A stretch of DNA of 64,000 bases from Bacteroidota bacterium. Its GTDB lineage: Bacteria; Bacteroidota; Bacteroidia; Bacteroidales; VadinHA17. Numbering within the stretch: position 1 is the stretch's first letter; each line of letters opens with the position of its first letter. The DNA is taken from assembly GCA_018262715.1 (NCBI GenBank), contig JADFDS010000002.1, positions 1-64,000 on the forward strand. The letters run 5' to 3'. The translations under genes and the position numbers were made by a program. Below the pieces are notes generated by a model. It worked only from the letters and a program-made list of their open reading frames with translations. It was not told the DNA's origin and ran no database searches. Shown here in pieces: positions 55,001 to 64,000 of this stretch.

Positions 55001-55623
55001 GAGACCATGACGGGAAGGTCTATACCCTTCTCTTCAAGGATCCCGCTTATTGCAAATAGGGCTGCCTTGGCATTGAGTCCGTCAAAGATGGTCTCAACAA
55101 GCAGGATATCCACGCCCCCGTCAATCAGTCCCCGCACCTGTTCGCCGTAGGCCTCCGCAAGATCGGCAAATGTTACTGTCCGGGCGCCCGGATCATTCAC
55201 ATCGGGTGACATTGAGGCAGTACGGTTGGTGGGACCGACAGATCCGGCCACCCATGACTCGCGACCGCTTTCTGTGCGGTGTTGCTCCACAGCTTCCCTG
55301 GCCAGCCGTGCGGCAGCCACATTCATGTCATAGACGAGTGGCTCCATACCGTAGTCAGACAGCGATATCCTGTTAGCATTGAAGGTGTTGGTGCTGATAA
55401 TGTCAGCGCCAGCCCCCAGGTAGCTCAGGTGAATATCCCTGATTATGGCGGGCTGTGTCAGCGACAGCAGGTCGTTGTTGCCCCTGAGTGACCGGGGGTG
55501 GCTGGCATACTGCGTGCCGCGGTACTGCTCCTCTGTAAGCCTGTGGCGCTGTATCATGGTACCCATGGCGCCGTCGAGGACAAGTATCCTCTCAGCCAGT
55601 GCCTCTCTGACAGATCTTTTCAA
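52009..55623 (-). CDS. metH: Cobalamin-dependent methionine synthase
   Basis: MetH transfers the methyl group of methyltetrahydrofolate to homocysteine through cobalamin. The 1204-residue protein has all four modules: homocysteine-binding (about residues 1-320, with [10 protein letters not shown] and the zinc-binding [10 protein letters not shown]), folate-binding (about 330-620), cobalamin-binding (about 650-880, with [12 protein letters not shown], His ligand near residue 756) and the AdoMet reactivation domain to the end ([12 protein letters not shown]). The gene heads a metH-metF operon. I see no B12 riboswitch in the 90 bp upstream. Confidence 0.97.
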   Translation of the reverse strand: MKRSVREALAERILVLDGAMGTMIQRHRLTEEQYRGTQYASHPRSLRGNNDLLSLTQPAIIRDIHLSYLGAGADIISTNTFNANRISLSDYGMEPLVYDMNVAAARLAREAVEQHRTESGRESWVAGSVGPTNRTASMSPDVNDPGARTVTFADLAEAYGEQVRGLIDGGVDILLVETIFDGLNAKAALFAISGILEEKGIDLPVMVSGTITDASGRTLTGQTLEAFLITMSHYPLLSIGLNCALGAEQLRPFIEELAAKAPFFVSAHPNAGLPNQFAEYDQSPEYMGNIIKSFIQNGWVNIIGGCCGTTPDHIKVIASAAAGQKPRSLPERKHVTALAGLEPLVIRSDSNFVNIGERTNVAGSIKFARLIREGNFAAALDVARDQVEGGAQVIDICMDDAMIDGAAAMRRFINILMSEPDIAKLPIMVDSSKWEVLEAGLQCIQGKPVVNSISLKEGEEDFLKKARLVRRYGAAAVVMLFDEEGQAATFEKRREVADRSYRLLTEKAGFPPEDIFIDPNILAIATGIEEHNNYAVDYIKATEYIKANLPFARVSGGVSNLSFSFRGNDPVREAMHAVFLYHAIKSGMDMGIVNPGLLKVYTSVEPQLLQLTEDVVMNRRKDATDRLLQYASTMKGAKQEEGTKHPEWRDGDVVSRIKHALVNGIDTFIEDDVEEARPQYDRALRVIEGPLMDGMNVVGDLFGSGRMFLPQVVKSARVMKKAVAKLTPHIEAEMKGGEASSAGKVLLATVKGDVHDIGKNIVGVILSCNNYEVIDLGVMVPAEKILDTAVKENVDFIGVSGLITPSLEEMVHIASLMEERGMKIPLLIGGATTSEIHTAVRIAPVYTYNAVYVKDASRAVPVMSGLVAPDGSLGRSMKEKYEKLRRDHEASRREKRLVTLPAARANGMKTLQPMPAPAMPGIINSGPVSLRTLAEYIDWTFFFFAWKINGKYPDIFNDPVKGAEAKKLYDDALVMIERIISGDLMVAAALSGIFPAERHGDDVKLDTAHGEAWLRFLRNQEEKEPGQLNLCLADFVAEKDDHAGLFVVSVKTVDQLPADIAGDDYRTIMLRILADRFAEAAAEWLHREIRMKHWGYSAGEQLTMAEMFKVRYQGIRPAPGYPACPDHTGKKVLFDILRVPETIGVTLTESFVMVPVSSVCGYIFASPGSSYFNVGTIGRDQLEDYANRCGMTVEEAARWLAPNL

Positions 55624-55671
55624 TGTCTGGCGGTTTTAGTTCAGCAAAGCTAACTTAAAGCTGTGATATAT

Positions 55672-55699
55672 GAAAACCAGGTTGTGTACAGCGACCTGG
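55672..55699 (-). terminator. Terminator after the hybrid sensor gene
   Basis: On the minus strand CCAGGT, an 11-base loop and ACCTGG are followed by TTTTCAT. It lies 16 bp after the stop of the hybrid sensor gene and upstream of metH, separating the two units. Confidence 0.55.
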
Positions 55700-55714
55700 C
55701 ACCATAATCTCTCA

Positions 55715-58700
55715 CTAAGAACCAGGTCTGCCGGAATGAACATTCATCACAGGCTTTGCTTCCTCCGAAGTCCTGACATGATTCTTTATGAATTCAACAG
55801 GAGTCATTCCAAATTGTTTTTGAAAACACTTGGAGAAATATGATGGATTGCGAAATCCCACCATATAACAGACCTCGCTTACAAGATAACGGTTCTCAAG
55901 CATAAGGGCTGCAGCCTTCTTCAGTCTGATTATCTGGATCAGTTCGTTGGGAGTCACATCGACCAGGGTCTTGATCTTGGCGAAAAATCCCGAACGGCTT
56001 ATGTACATCTGCCTGACAATCAGATCAACAGACAGGTCGGCATTTGAAATGTTTTCTTCAATAATGTTATTGACATGTGAGAGGAACTCCTCGTTTGAGT
56101 GGTTGGGGGCAACGCCGCTCAGGGGTACCAGTGGCATCCTGGAGAACTTCTCAATCATGGTCTTGCGCATATCCAGAAGGTTTTTGATACACGCACAGAG
56201 ATACCTGACCGAGAAAGGTTTCTCGATGAAAATATCAACCCCGGCCTCCATTCCCTCTACCTTTGCTTTGACATCAGTCTTTGCGGTCAGCATCACAAAC
56301 GGGATGTGACTCAGGTACAGGTTGCCGCGTATTGCCTTGCAGAGCTCAATCCCGTCCATAACGGGCATCATCCAGTCACACACAAGAATGGAGATGGAGT
56401 TGGCCTTCATCAGTTCGAGCGCCTCAGCACCGTTTCGTGCTGTCAGCACGTTATAATCAGCTGCCAGTGTATCATACAGAAAGACCATCATCTCAAGATT
56501 GTCCTCGACAATCAGCAACGAGCAGCGCCCGTCTGCACAGGCACGGACCGATTCATCACTCAGGATATCATCCGGTTTGCTTCCGTCGCCTTCTCCGGCT
56601 TTATTATCGGGTTGCCTGAGCGGCAGGGTAACAGTAAAAGTACTACCCTGCCCCGGAGCGGAGTCTACTGTCACTGTTCCGTTATGCAGGCTCACAATGC
56701 TTTTGACAATGCTCAGTCCGATACCGGTGCCTGACTTGCTTTCAGATAAGCGGTAAAAGGGTTTGAAAATATTATCCCTCTCATTATGCGGAATGCCGCA
56801 GCCGTCATCATCCACAATGATTTGGAAGTTCTGCTCTGCCTCATTGCGGATGCATTTCAGCTCAACCATGCTGCCGGCATACTTGGCTGCGTTGGTCAGC
56901 AGGTTGCTCATTATCTTGGTGACTGCTTCAAGATCAACCTCGGCTTCAAAATCTTCCATCCCGGACACCATGACTTTCATCCCTGACTGGGTCATATATG
57001 GCATGTAGGTCTCCACAATGGAATTAAGAAGAGCGGGAATGTTACGCCGTGTAAAGTCAAGTTTTATATCAGGGTCCTGCTCTATCTTCCTGAAATCAAG
57101 GAGCTGATTCACCAGGGAGAGGAGTCGCCTGCTGTTACGGTCAATGGTATTAAGATCATCACGTATCTTCGCAACCCTGGTTTCGGGCATCATGAGAATC
57201 CTTTCAACCGGGGCGGTGATCAGTGAGAGCGGGGTGCGTATTTCGTGGGCAATGACAGTAAAGAACCGGATCTTCTCATCATAAGTCTCTTTCTCCCTCT
57301 GCTGGTTCAGCAACTCCATCTTATGCCGGTTTTTCTTTTCCGACCGGCGGATAAGAAAGACAAACAGCCATATCAGGAGCAGGATCGAGAAGATGATATA
57401 AAGGATTATGAATAAGGGTGAAAACATCAGAGGAGGGCGAATATAAATCTGTATTGCCTTATAGTCGTCACCCCACAAGTCATTGCCGTTCGAGGAGCGG
57501 ACCTGAAACTCGTAGTTGCCCGGGGAGAGGTTCGTGTAGGTGGCTGTTCTGTTGTTTGAGACATAATTCCATTCTTCATCATAGCCTTTAAGCCGGTATG
57601 AATAACTGATCTTCCCTGGAGCATAATAAGATATGGCTGAATAGGAGATGACTATATTGTTCTCATCGGGTTTCAGTTCAATTTTATCCTGGAAATTAAC
57701 CGCCTTATGCAGAATGGTTTTATCAGATGCCTTTACTGTTTCATTGTTGACAAGTAACCCGGTAAGCACCACATCCGGAACAGTATTATCGATGATGATC
57801 CGGTGCGGAAAGAAAGAGTTGAATCCGTTCACTGATCCGAAATAAATCCTGCCGTCACTTGCTTTATAGCCGGATGAAGCTATGAAGTGGTCGCTCTGCA
57901 GGCCGTCAGGCTTGCTGTAAGCAATGCAGTTCCCGTTATCGGGATCAAAGCGTAGCAGACCGTTGGTGGTTGACAGCCACAGTATATGATTATCGCCTTC
58001 AATGCAGCAAATATGGTCATCCCTTTCACGTACAGCAACATATTCAAAGTTATCATTCACCGGGTTGTAGCGAAACAGTCCCCTGGCAGTGCCGGCCCAG
58101 AGCACGTCACTTTGGTCGATAAACAGTGAGTTGACAATTTCTTCAGGGAAATATGCACCTGCGCGACGCGGGAGATACTCCTTCCACTCATCCCTTTGGG
58201 GATTATATCGCTGCAAGCCCCTGCCCTGGGTGGCAAACCATATGAATCCTTTCTTATCCTGACAGATATCTATCACGGTAACGCCTGTCCTCCTGACCAC
58301 GGTAAACCTTTCATTTTCACGGTCATATACTTCAATGCCGCTCATGGTGCCTATCCACATGGCAGAACCGCGGTCTTTGAAAATCGAGTATGCACTCATG
58401 TTTTCAAGGCCACCGTAGCTGTTGCTGCTGTATACCCTGAACCTGCCCGTAAGGGTATTATAGATATTTATCCCGCCGGTATAAGTACCAATCCACAGGT
58501 CATCACCATCAAAACAGAGAGCATGAACATTGTGGAATGAGATGCTGTTCTGACCCGGAACGGGCATGAAATGCCTGTGGCTGCCATCAGACGGTCTGTA
58601 CCTGATCAGCCCCTGGTCATCCGTTCCGATCCAGATATCACCATTATCTCCTTCGCAGATTTTGCTCACTATGCTTCCGGATTTTGATCCTGTGAACCGT

Positions 58701-59893
58701 GAGCAGTTGTTGCCATAGAAGAGGCCGTCATATGGAGAGATATAATTGATCCCTCCGTAATAGGTCCCTATCCAGAATCCACCCTCGTGATCACGGGTGA
58801 CAGGATAGACGAACTTATCACTTATGGTTGCAGGGTCACTGTAATCAGGAACGTAGTATTCATAATTGCCTGACAGGATGTCAAACAGAATAAGCCCCTC
58901 GTCAGTGCCGATGAACAGTTTGCCGGGCTCGTATTCGGATATTGAGTGGATGTGCATGACAGGCTCGCCGGTAGGATTGAAGTTGGTGCTGACTTCTCCT
59001 GAATGCTTGTCGAATTCCTGGACACCCTTAAGCCAAGTGCCCAGCCACAATCTCCTTCTGCTGTCTTCAAAGATGGTGAGTATGTCATCTTCTCCCCGGG
59101 GATCATCATACCTGAGGTCGACGTGCTCGAATGTTCCGGTTGTCTTGTTAAGCCGTTCCAGCCGTCTCCCCTTCTCCCTCAGGGCTGCCCACACGATATT
59201 GTCAGAGTCAACGAAAACCTTGTCAACATAATTGGAGGTACCCTCGAAGGTGTACCTCTTCAGTGTAGCGGTTGTAATGTCATATTTCAGGACTCCGTCT
59301 CCATATGTTGAGAACCATTTGTTGCCATCCCTGTCCTCAGCCACGGTGTTGACTGAGGAGGTAATACGGATACCATCATCAGCGATCAGGCTTATTCTGG
59401 TATACTTTTGTTCTTCAATGTCATATATGAACAATCCCGGATTGGCCGCAATCCATATGTCATTGTTTTCATCTATGATCATATAGTTCACATCAGAGAT
59501 TCTGAAGTCACTTGCGGCCGATGTGAGGAGCCGCTCAAAACGGTCGCCGCAATACCGGTAAATCCCGTCCCTGGTACCCGCCCAGATACATCCGTCCCTG
59601 TCCACGCATATGCTTGCTATTGAGTTGGATTCAAGTCCTTCCGCGGAAGTGAAATGCCTGAAATGCAGGGGTATTGACTGATCCGCAGCCAGGCAGGGCG
59701 CCGGCAGAATCAGAGATGCAATCCACAGAATGATCAGGAAGGCTGTCTTCGCCTGCAGACTGCCTGAAGGCGCGGGCTGCCGGAATTCAGGTCCGGGTTC
59801 TGGTTGAATATCGTATTTTTCCGGGAGCTTCACGGGGGTAATTGCTTCAAATATCAAAAGCCTGCAATTTACGATTTCCGGGGTAAGGTACAA
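55715..59893 (-). CDS. Hybrid two-component system sensor/regulator (HTCS) of a polysaccharide utilization locus
   Basis: HTCS proteins sense glycan fragments in the periplasm and activate the linked SusCD operon. The 1392-residue protein has a hydrophobic leader (core at about residues 51-66), a two-bladed-type sensor of Reg_prop repeats (about 78-755, repeated pattern IWIGTDDQGLIRY), a Y_Y_Y domain (about 758-818), a membrane helix (about 822-845), a HisKA domain (His near residue 881 in AHEIRTPLSL), a HATPase domain, a receiver (Asp near 1173 in VCDWMMP) and an AraC-type DNA-binding domain at the end. The start is uncertain because the leader has an unusually long N-terminal arm. It lies 68 bp after susD. 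Confidence 0.93.
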   Translation of the reverse strand: MYLTPEIVNCRLLIFEAITPVKLPEKYDIQPEPGPEFRQPAPSGSLQAKTAFLIILWIASLILPAPCLAADQSIPLHFRHFTSAEGLESNSIASICVDRDGCIWAGTRDGIYRYCGDRFERLLTSAASDFRISDVNYMIIDENNDIWIAANPGLFIYDIEEQKYTRISLIADDGIRITSSVNTVAEDRDGNKWFSTYGDGVLKYDITTATLKRYTFEGTSNYVDKVFVDSDNIVWAALREKGRRLERLNKTTGTFEHVDLRYDDPRGEDDILTIFEDSRRRLWLGTWLKGVQEFDKHSGEVSTNFNPTGEPVMHIHSISEYEPGKLFIGTDEGLILFDILSGNYEYYVPDYSDPATISDKFVYPVTRDHEGGFWIGTYYGGINYISPYDGLFYGNNCSRFTGSKSGSIVSKICEGDNGDIWIGTDDQGLIRYRPSDGSHRHFMPVPGQNSISFHNVHALCFDGDDLWIGTYTGGINIYNTLTGRFRVYSSNSYGGLENMSAYSIFKDRGSAMWIGTMSGIEVYDRENERFTVVRRTGVTVIDICQDKKGFIWFATQGRGLQRYNPQRDEWKEYLPRRAGAYFPEEIVNSLFIDQSDVLWAGTARGLFRYNPVNDNFEYVAVRERDDHICCIEGDNHILWLSTTNGLLRFDPDNGNCIAYSKPDGLQSDHFIASSGYKASDGRIYFGSVNGFNSFFPHRIIIDNTVPDVVLTGLLVNNETVKASDKTILHKAVNFQDKIELKPDENNIVISYSAISYYAPGKISYSYRLKGYDEEWNYVSNNRTATYTNLSPGNYEFQVRSSNGNDLWGDDYKAIQIYIRPPLMFSPLFIILYIIFSILLLIWLFVFLIRRSEKKNRHKMELLNQQREKETYDEKIRFFTVIAHEIRTPLSLITAPVERILMMPETRVAKIRDDLNTIDRNSRRLLSLVNQLLDFRKIEQDPDIKLDFTRRNIPALLNSIVETYMPYMTQSGMKVMVSGMEDFEAEVDLEAVTKIMSNLLTNAAKYAGSMVELKCIRNEAEQNFQIIVDDDGCGIPHNERDNIFKPFYRLSESKSGTGIGLSIVKSIVSLHNGTVTVDSAPGQGSTFTVTLPLRQPDNKAGEGDGSKPDDILSDESVRACADGRCSLLIVEDNLEMMVFLYDTLAADYNVLTARNGAEALELMKANSISILVCDWMMPVMDGIELCKAIRGNLYLSHIPFVMLTAKTDVKAKVEGMEAGVDIFIEKPFSVRYLCACIKNLLDMRKTMIEKFSRMPLVPLSGVAPNHSNEEFLSHVNNIIEENISNADLSVDLIVRQMYISRSGFFAKIKTLVDVTPNELIQIIRLKKAAALMLENRYLVSEVCYMVGFRNPSYFSKCFQKQFGMTPVEFIKNHVRTSEEAKPVMNVHSGRPGS

Positions 59894-59896
59894 ACT

Positions 59897-59924
59897 ATAA
59901 CGGACTGCTAACGCAGCCCGTTAT
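59897..59924 (-). terminator. Hairpin after susD
   Basis: ATAACGG and CTGC pair with GCAG and CCGTTAT around TAAC, with one A-C mismatch, giving an 11-bp stem. It lies between susD and the sensor gene and would end or lower transcription from the susCD promoter before the regulator. Confidence 0.6.
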
Positions 59925-59961
59925 GTAAGTACCATTTTGTATAAAATTCATTGGTCCGATC

Positions 59962-61659
59962 CTAATATCCCGTGTTCTGTGTCAGGTTTGAGTTGGAATT
60001 CAGTGCATTCATCGGAATCGGGAACAGTTTGGTATGTCCGTCAGTTATGGCATCATGGTTGAACCAGTTCCTTGTTGAATAGGTTCCGAAGCGGATCATC
60101 TGTGTGCGACGCTGAGCTTCGCAGGCAAACTCCCAGCCCCACTCGTCATACAACCCTCCCAGGGTGACTGCCGCACCGTCACTTCCGCTCTGAATGAGAG
60201 GCTGCGAGTTCTCCAGATCTGGAAAGTCGGCCCAGGTCTTAACACCATCCTTGACATCTTTCCATTGCTGCAGGGTCAGTGAACCCCAGCCCAGTTTTCC
60301 GTATTTGATCTTTGTGTTCCCCTTGAGGTCAGCCAGGGTGATGGCCGGCGCCGGATCAACAGAACGCTGACGCACGGTATTGACCGCAATAACCGCATCG
60401 CCTTCATCCTGATTCATGCGAAGCAGGCACTCGGCTTTGGCCAGGTAAGCTTCAGCCAGGCGGAAATACGGAAAGTCATTGCTCCAGTAGAACTCAGTCT
60501 CCAGATCCTTCTCGAATTTATTGACCCTGTAGCCGAAATCAATGTTTGTCATTGATTCGCCGGCATCATTCTTGCAGGTGAGTGAAGGGAGATAATTGAG
60601 ACAGGTCCAGACCACTGTATTGGGGTCATCCTTCTCCATCTGCGGACCTATCATCCAGGTCTTTTCCAGGCGGGGATCACCTTCAGCATAACTCTTGATA
60701 AACTGGGGGTTGGCGCAGCTTCCGCCCCATGTCTGATAGTCCCATCCGAAATGGTTCCTTGCGATGGGAGGATACCATTTTGCGCTCTGGCAGAAAGTCC
60801 TGGAATAATATTTTCCGTCATATGGAACTGCAAAGATCACCTCGGGATTGGAGGGTCCGAGCTCTACCTTGAAGTTATCAGAGTAGTCAGCAGCCAGGCT
60901 GTAAACACCGGAATTGATAATCTCATTGGCATAATCCAGTGCCTTCCCCCATTGAGGGGTGCCTGTATAGACCTCTGCGTTCAGGTAAACGCGCATCAGT
61001 GCCATCATCACACCCCAGTGATTAAGACGTCCGTATGACAGCACATCGGCAGTCTTGCTCAATCGCCCTGCTGTAAGTATTTCAGTGAATTCGGTCACCA
61101 CAAAGTCATAAACCTGCTGACGGGTAGCCTGAACAGGCAGTTCAGCAGAGAAGGTGGTCACAATAGGCACATTGCCATGAGTGTCAAGCAGTATGGAATA
61201 CCAGAGTGCGCGCACTGCCCGCAGTTCATCTACAGTTGCAGCCTTCAGCTCCTCATCCATCTCATACTTGCCTGCCTCTATCTCGTCCTTGACGCTGTTG
61301 GCCCTGTTGATTCCGAAGAAGCATGTTTCATATACATTCTGCGACTGCCACGCCTCGGGAGTCCAGGTGTGCTTGTGCATGCGCTGGTAAGTACCACCGT
61401 CATCCCATCCGTTCGGGCGAACCGGGGTGATGATGATATCTCCGGGTTCCTCCTGGCAATCAAACAGACCCTGCCAGTCCATGATGAACTGAAGGGGTAC
61501 GTAAGCACCTCCCATCAGGGCAACAATATCTTCCTGTGATGCGGTGAATGACTCCTCGGTAATCTCGGAGTAAACCTCTTCATCCAGATTGAAGCAGCCT
61601 GTGCAGCAGAACACTGCTGCTGCTGCCATAATCAATAATCCTATCTTAAATTTTTTCAT
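59962..61659 (-). CDS. susD: SusD/RagB family glycan-binding lipoprotein
   Basis: SusD-like proteins bind glycans at the surface and act as lids on SusC channels. The 565-residue protein has a lipoprotein signal with the Cys at residue 22 (FCCTGCFNLDEE). It contains the helical repeats typical of the family and the C-terminal GWGWEFACEAQRRTQMIRFGTYS-type end, here EWGWEFACEAQRRTQMI then RFGTYSTRNWF. It lies 13 bp after susC. The glycan cannot be told from the sequence. Confidence 0.94.
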   Translation of the reverse strand: MKKFKIGLLIMAAAAVFCCTGCFNLDEEVYSEITEESFTASQEDIVALMGGAYVPLQFIMDWQGLFDCQEEPGDIIITPVRPNGWDDGGTYQRMHKHTWTPEAWQSQNVYETCFFGINRANSVKDEIEAGKYEMDEELKAATVDELRAVRALWYSILLDTHGNVPIVTTFSAELPVQATRQQVYDFVVTEFTEILTAGRLSKTADVLSYGRLNHWGVMMALMRVYLNAEVYTGTPQWGKALDYANEIINSGVYSLAADYSDNFKVELGPSNPEVIFAVPYDGKYYSRTFCQSAKWYPPIARNHFGWDYQTWGGSCANPQFIKSYAEGDPRLEKTWMIGPQMEKDDPNTVVWTCLNYLPSLTCKNDAGESMTNIDFGYRVNKFEKDLETEFYWSNDFPYFRLAEAYLAKAECLLRMNQDEGDAVIAVNTVRQRSVDPAPAITLADLKGNTKIKYGKLGWGSLTLQQWKDVKDGVKTWADFPDLENSQPLIQSGSDGAAVTLGGLYDEWGWEFACEAQRRTQMIRFGTYSTRNWFNHDAITDGHTKLFPIPMNALNSNSNLTQNTGY

Positions 61660-61672
61660 ATTGCGGTCAGTT

Positions 61673-64000
61673 TTAGAAAGTCATGTTCACACCGAACGTA
61701 AATGAGCGTACGGTAGGATATTTATCACGTTCATCCGTCCCGGGGTCAATTGATCCGCCCGATCCGTAAGTCATCCTGACCTCGGGATCAAGACCGGTGT
61801 AACCGGTAAAGGTTGCAACATTGAAAACAGAGGCATATACCCTGAGGTTCTGTATGTTCTTGATATCCGCCATATTAAAGGTATATCCAATGGTGAGGTT
61901 GTCAACCTTCCAGTAGTCGCCGTTCTCGACATAATAGCTCAGGTAACGTTGTGAGTCACTTATTGTGGTTTTTTCACCTGTCTTCTGCCCGGTACGAGGA
62001 TCAACGATATCGATCTCGTCAAAAGCGCTGTTCAGCATATTATACTGGATATTGGGGTTGCCATAGAACATCTTCTGATAGTTCAGTATCTGGAATGCAA
62101 ATGCACCTCTCATGCTGACGGCCAGGTCAAGACCCTTGTACCGGAAGTTGTTGTTCCAGTTGAGGAAGTACTTCGGAACACCGTTCCCGAGAATCTGCCA
62201 GTCTTCTGAGCCGGCATTCTCAGCCAGGTCATAATACTTGCTTACCGGAACGCCATCTTCATAGTTATAGCGCTCAACCAGCCAGTAACCTCCGGCATTG
62301 AGGCCGACTGACCTCAGGCCGTAGAAGTTGCCAAGAGCCCAGCCTTCCTTTACTCGGTGGGTTGAGGTCTGGATTGGCTCACCTGTGTAACCTGTATCGA
62401 AGTAGTCAGTGGTAAGCTGGAACTCATCATTCTGAAGTGAAAGAAGTTCGTTCTTGTTCGATGAGTATGTCAGGCTGGTATTCCAGTTGAAGTCAGCAGT
62501 CTGAACCGGTACTGCATTCAGCATAACCTCAATACCACGGTTACGTATCTCACACACGTTGGCATAAATATACCTGTACTGGTAGGGCGGAGAAGGCACT
62601 TCATAATTGTAAAGACCGTCCTTGGTGTCTCGCTGATACACATCCACCGAGCCGTTCAGCCTGCTGTTAAACACGCTGAAGTCAAATCCTACGTTGTACT
62701 CATTCTTCTTTTCCCAGCGCAGGTTGGGGTTCGCGTTGCGAACAGGTTCCAGCGTCTGGATGTAATTGCCGTTATAGAAAAAATACTGACTGTAGTCAAG
62801 TGATGCCAGTGATTCATAGTTTGAGGATGCATCAATACCGGTTATACCGAAGCCTGCACGCAGCTTGAGGTTGTCAAGCCAGGTCACATCGCTCATGAAG
62901 TCCTCGTTATTTATACGCCAGCCCACTGAAATGCCGGGGAAATTACCCCATTTGTTATTGGCGCCGAACTTTGACGAACCCTCCCTGCGGAATGATGCCA
63001 TTAACAGGTAACGGTCATCATAGTTATAGGTAGCACGGGTAAATAACCCGATGAGTTTTGTATTCGACTTGGACGATGAAACCGAGGCAAGACCTTCCTT
63101 TATTCCAAGGCCACGGCCAAGAGAGTTGTATGTATAACTGTCACTCGGGAAATTCTTGTTTGAAGCTCCGAAACTTTCCCATGTGCTGTTCTCATAGTTG
63201 TAACCTACAATTGCCGTGATATGATGGTTTCCGCCCAGGGTCCTGTTCCAGTTGGCGCTGAGCTCTGCCATATCATAGAGGAAATCTGAGGTATACCGTG
63301 AGGCATAGCCATTGTCACCGCCCTCGGTGTTGCTCACATCCTTCTTTGTGTAGTAGTAGCCCGAAAGATAGCCCTGACCCTTGCGCGTATACATAGCCTT
63401 GAATGTAAGAGCATCTGTAGGCTTGAACTCAAGTCCACCGGTGGCACGCAGGTTGCGTGAACGGGTCATCCCTATGCGCTCATTCAGATATGAAACAGGG
63501 TTGTCATAGAAATAGACTTTCCTTTCAACATAATTGCCGTCTTCATCATATACAGGCTGGGTAGGATTCTGAATACAGGCCATGCGGTAGATGTAATCGT
63601 AATTGTTGGGCATGTCTGTCTTCTCCTCATTGGCAATCATGGAAAAACTGGCGCTGAGTTTGTTATCAAACATCGAATGGGCAATCTGCAGGCGGGCACG
63701 GATGTTGTCAGCGCCTGAGGTTTTCATTGTGCCCTGCTTCTGATCATATGTCAGTGTGGCCAGGTATCCTGTCTGGGTTGAACCTCCTCTGAGTGTAAGG
63801 TTATGCACATGCGAGATTGCGTTTCGGCTGATCTCGTCAAGCCAGTTAACGTCAGAGCCGAAATCGGCCTCGTTCGCTCCTGACCATGATTTGCCCTCAG
63901 CCCATTTTTCGCGCAGTTCAGTGGCATTCAGGAAATCAGGCCTCTTAAGCCATGATGATGCAGAGACATAGCCGCTGTATTCAATAGTGGGAGCCATATC
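61673..64000 (-). CDS. susC: SusC/RagA family TonB-linked outer-membrane protein (N-terminal part outside the window)
   Basis: SusC-like proteins import oligosaccharides through the outer membrane with energy from TonB. The frame is open through base 64000, so 774 residues or more of the C-terminal part, mainly the beta-barrel, are present; the signal peptide, regulatory-like domain and most of the plug lie beyond the window. Barrel hallmarks include ASFRREGSSKFGANNKWGNF, GVGWRINNEDF-type segments (here ISVGWRINNEDFM) and the final TVRSFTFGVNMTF. susD follows by 13 bp. Confidence 0.94.
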   Translation of the reverse strand, partial: DMAPTIEYSGYVSASSWLKRPDFLNATELREKWAEGKSWSGANEADFGSDVNWLDEISRNAISHVHNLTLRGGSTQTGYLATLTYDQKQGTMKTSGADNIRARLQIAHSMFDNKLSASFSMIANEEKTDMPNNYDYIYRMACIQNPTQPVYDEDGNYVERKVYFYDNPVSYLNERIGMTRSRNLRATGGLEFKPTDALTFKAMYTRKGQGYLSGYYYTKKDVSNTEGGDNGYASRYTSDFLYDMAELSANWNRTLGGNHHITAIVGYNYENSTWESFGASNKNFPSDSYTYNSLGRGLGIKEGLASVSSSKSNTKLIGLFTRATYNYDDRYLLMASFRREGSSKFGANNKWGNFPGISVGWRINNEDFMSDVTWLDNLKLRAGFGITGIDASSNYESLASLDYSQYFFYNGNYIQTLEPVRNANPNLRWEKKNEYNVGFDFSVFNSRLNGSVDVYQRDTKDGLYNYEVPSPPYQYRYIYANVCEIRNRGIEVMLNAVPVQTADFNWNTSLTYSSNKNELLSLQNDEFQLTTDYFDTGYTGEPIQTSTHRVKEGWALGNFYGLRSVGLNAGGYWLVERYNYEDGVPVSKYYDLAENAGSEDWQILGNGVPKYFLNWNNNFRYKGLDLAVSMRGAFAFQILNYQKMFYGNPNIQYNMLNSAFDEIDIVDPRTGQKTGEKTTISDSQRYLSYYVENGDYWKVDNLTIGYTFNMADIKNIQNLRVYASVFNVATFTGYTGLDPEVRMTYGSGGSIDPGTDERDKYPTVRSFTFGVNMTF

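Noticed and set aside
55624-55714. Cobalamin or SAM riboswitch before metH
   Set aside because: The 90 bp contain only the terminator hairpin of the preceding gene; no B12-box or SAM-II blocks are seen.

Overview
The window looks like a chromosomal segment of a Bacteroidota bacterium, most likely of the order Bacteroidales or a close relative. The evidence is a type IX secretion core operon (porP-gldK-gldL-gldM-gldN), a SusC/SusD pair with a hybrid two-component regulator, families largely confined to this phylum (DUF4270, DUF4296, DUF4954, DUF5723), and several promoter-like sequences of the phylum's own type (TTG or TTTG, about 19-21 bp, then TAnnTTTG). Most genes are GC-rich to balanced. 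The genes at about 45.6-49.4 kb are visibly richer in A and T.

Layout. 0-5.3 kb (minus strand): a DUF4954 beta-helix protein cut by the window edge, glmS, a DUF4270 lipoprotein and a half-length starch-synthase-like protein. 5.5-9.2 kb (plus): panC, panD, a flippase-like membrane protein and radA. 9.3-11.6 kb (minus): a class A penicillin-binding protein. 11.7-21.1 kb (plus): topA, a ureohydrolase-like protein that has lost most metal ligands, and the type IX secretion/gliding core. 21.3-28.2 kb: mannose-1-phosphate guanylyltransferase, an MlaE/MlaF lipid transporter pair, a DUF5723 protein and a large propeller protein. 28.3-33.1 kb: a TonB-dependent receptor, a GNAT-like protein and trpS. 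33.2-37.5 kb (plus): a tightly packed operon of rbfA, a methyltransferase, a LolC/E-type permease, a DUF4296 lipoprotein and an amidohydrolase, with ATGA/GTGA overlaps. 37.7-43.3 kb: a radical SAM protein, a glycosyltransferase, a PAP2-like protein, rpoN and asnS. 43.5-49.4 kb: a universal stress protein, a GldA-like ATPase and an accessory island. 49.7-55.6 kb: the methionine cycle genes metK, metF and metH. 55.7-64 kb (minus): the regulator/SusD/SusC end of a polysaccharide utilization locus, running off the window.

Pathway links. Pantothenate synthesis is represented by panC-panD. Envelope building is represented by glmS, PBP1A, ManC, MlaEF and the LolC-like permease. metK, metF and metH make and recycle methionine and S-adenosylmethionine, and the metK leader carries a sequence closely resembling a SAM-II riboswitch. 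The SusCD pair imports glycans under control of the adjacent hybrid sensor.

The least explained part is 44.3-49.6 kb. A 27-bp direct repeat made of heptamers brackets gldA, a fibronectin-type lipoprotein, a small barrel-like protein and an AAA+ ATPase. Inside it lie the 3' remnant of a second copy of that ATPase gene, an 18-bp direct repeat around the intact copy, operator-like palindromes upstream of it, and small hairpins with a conserved tail. A second cluster, at 37.4-40.4 kb, has three separate tandem duplications affecting gene ends or coding sequence. I do not see a CRISPR array, a transposase, an integrase, an rRNA or a tRNA gene in the window.
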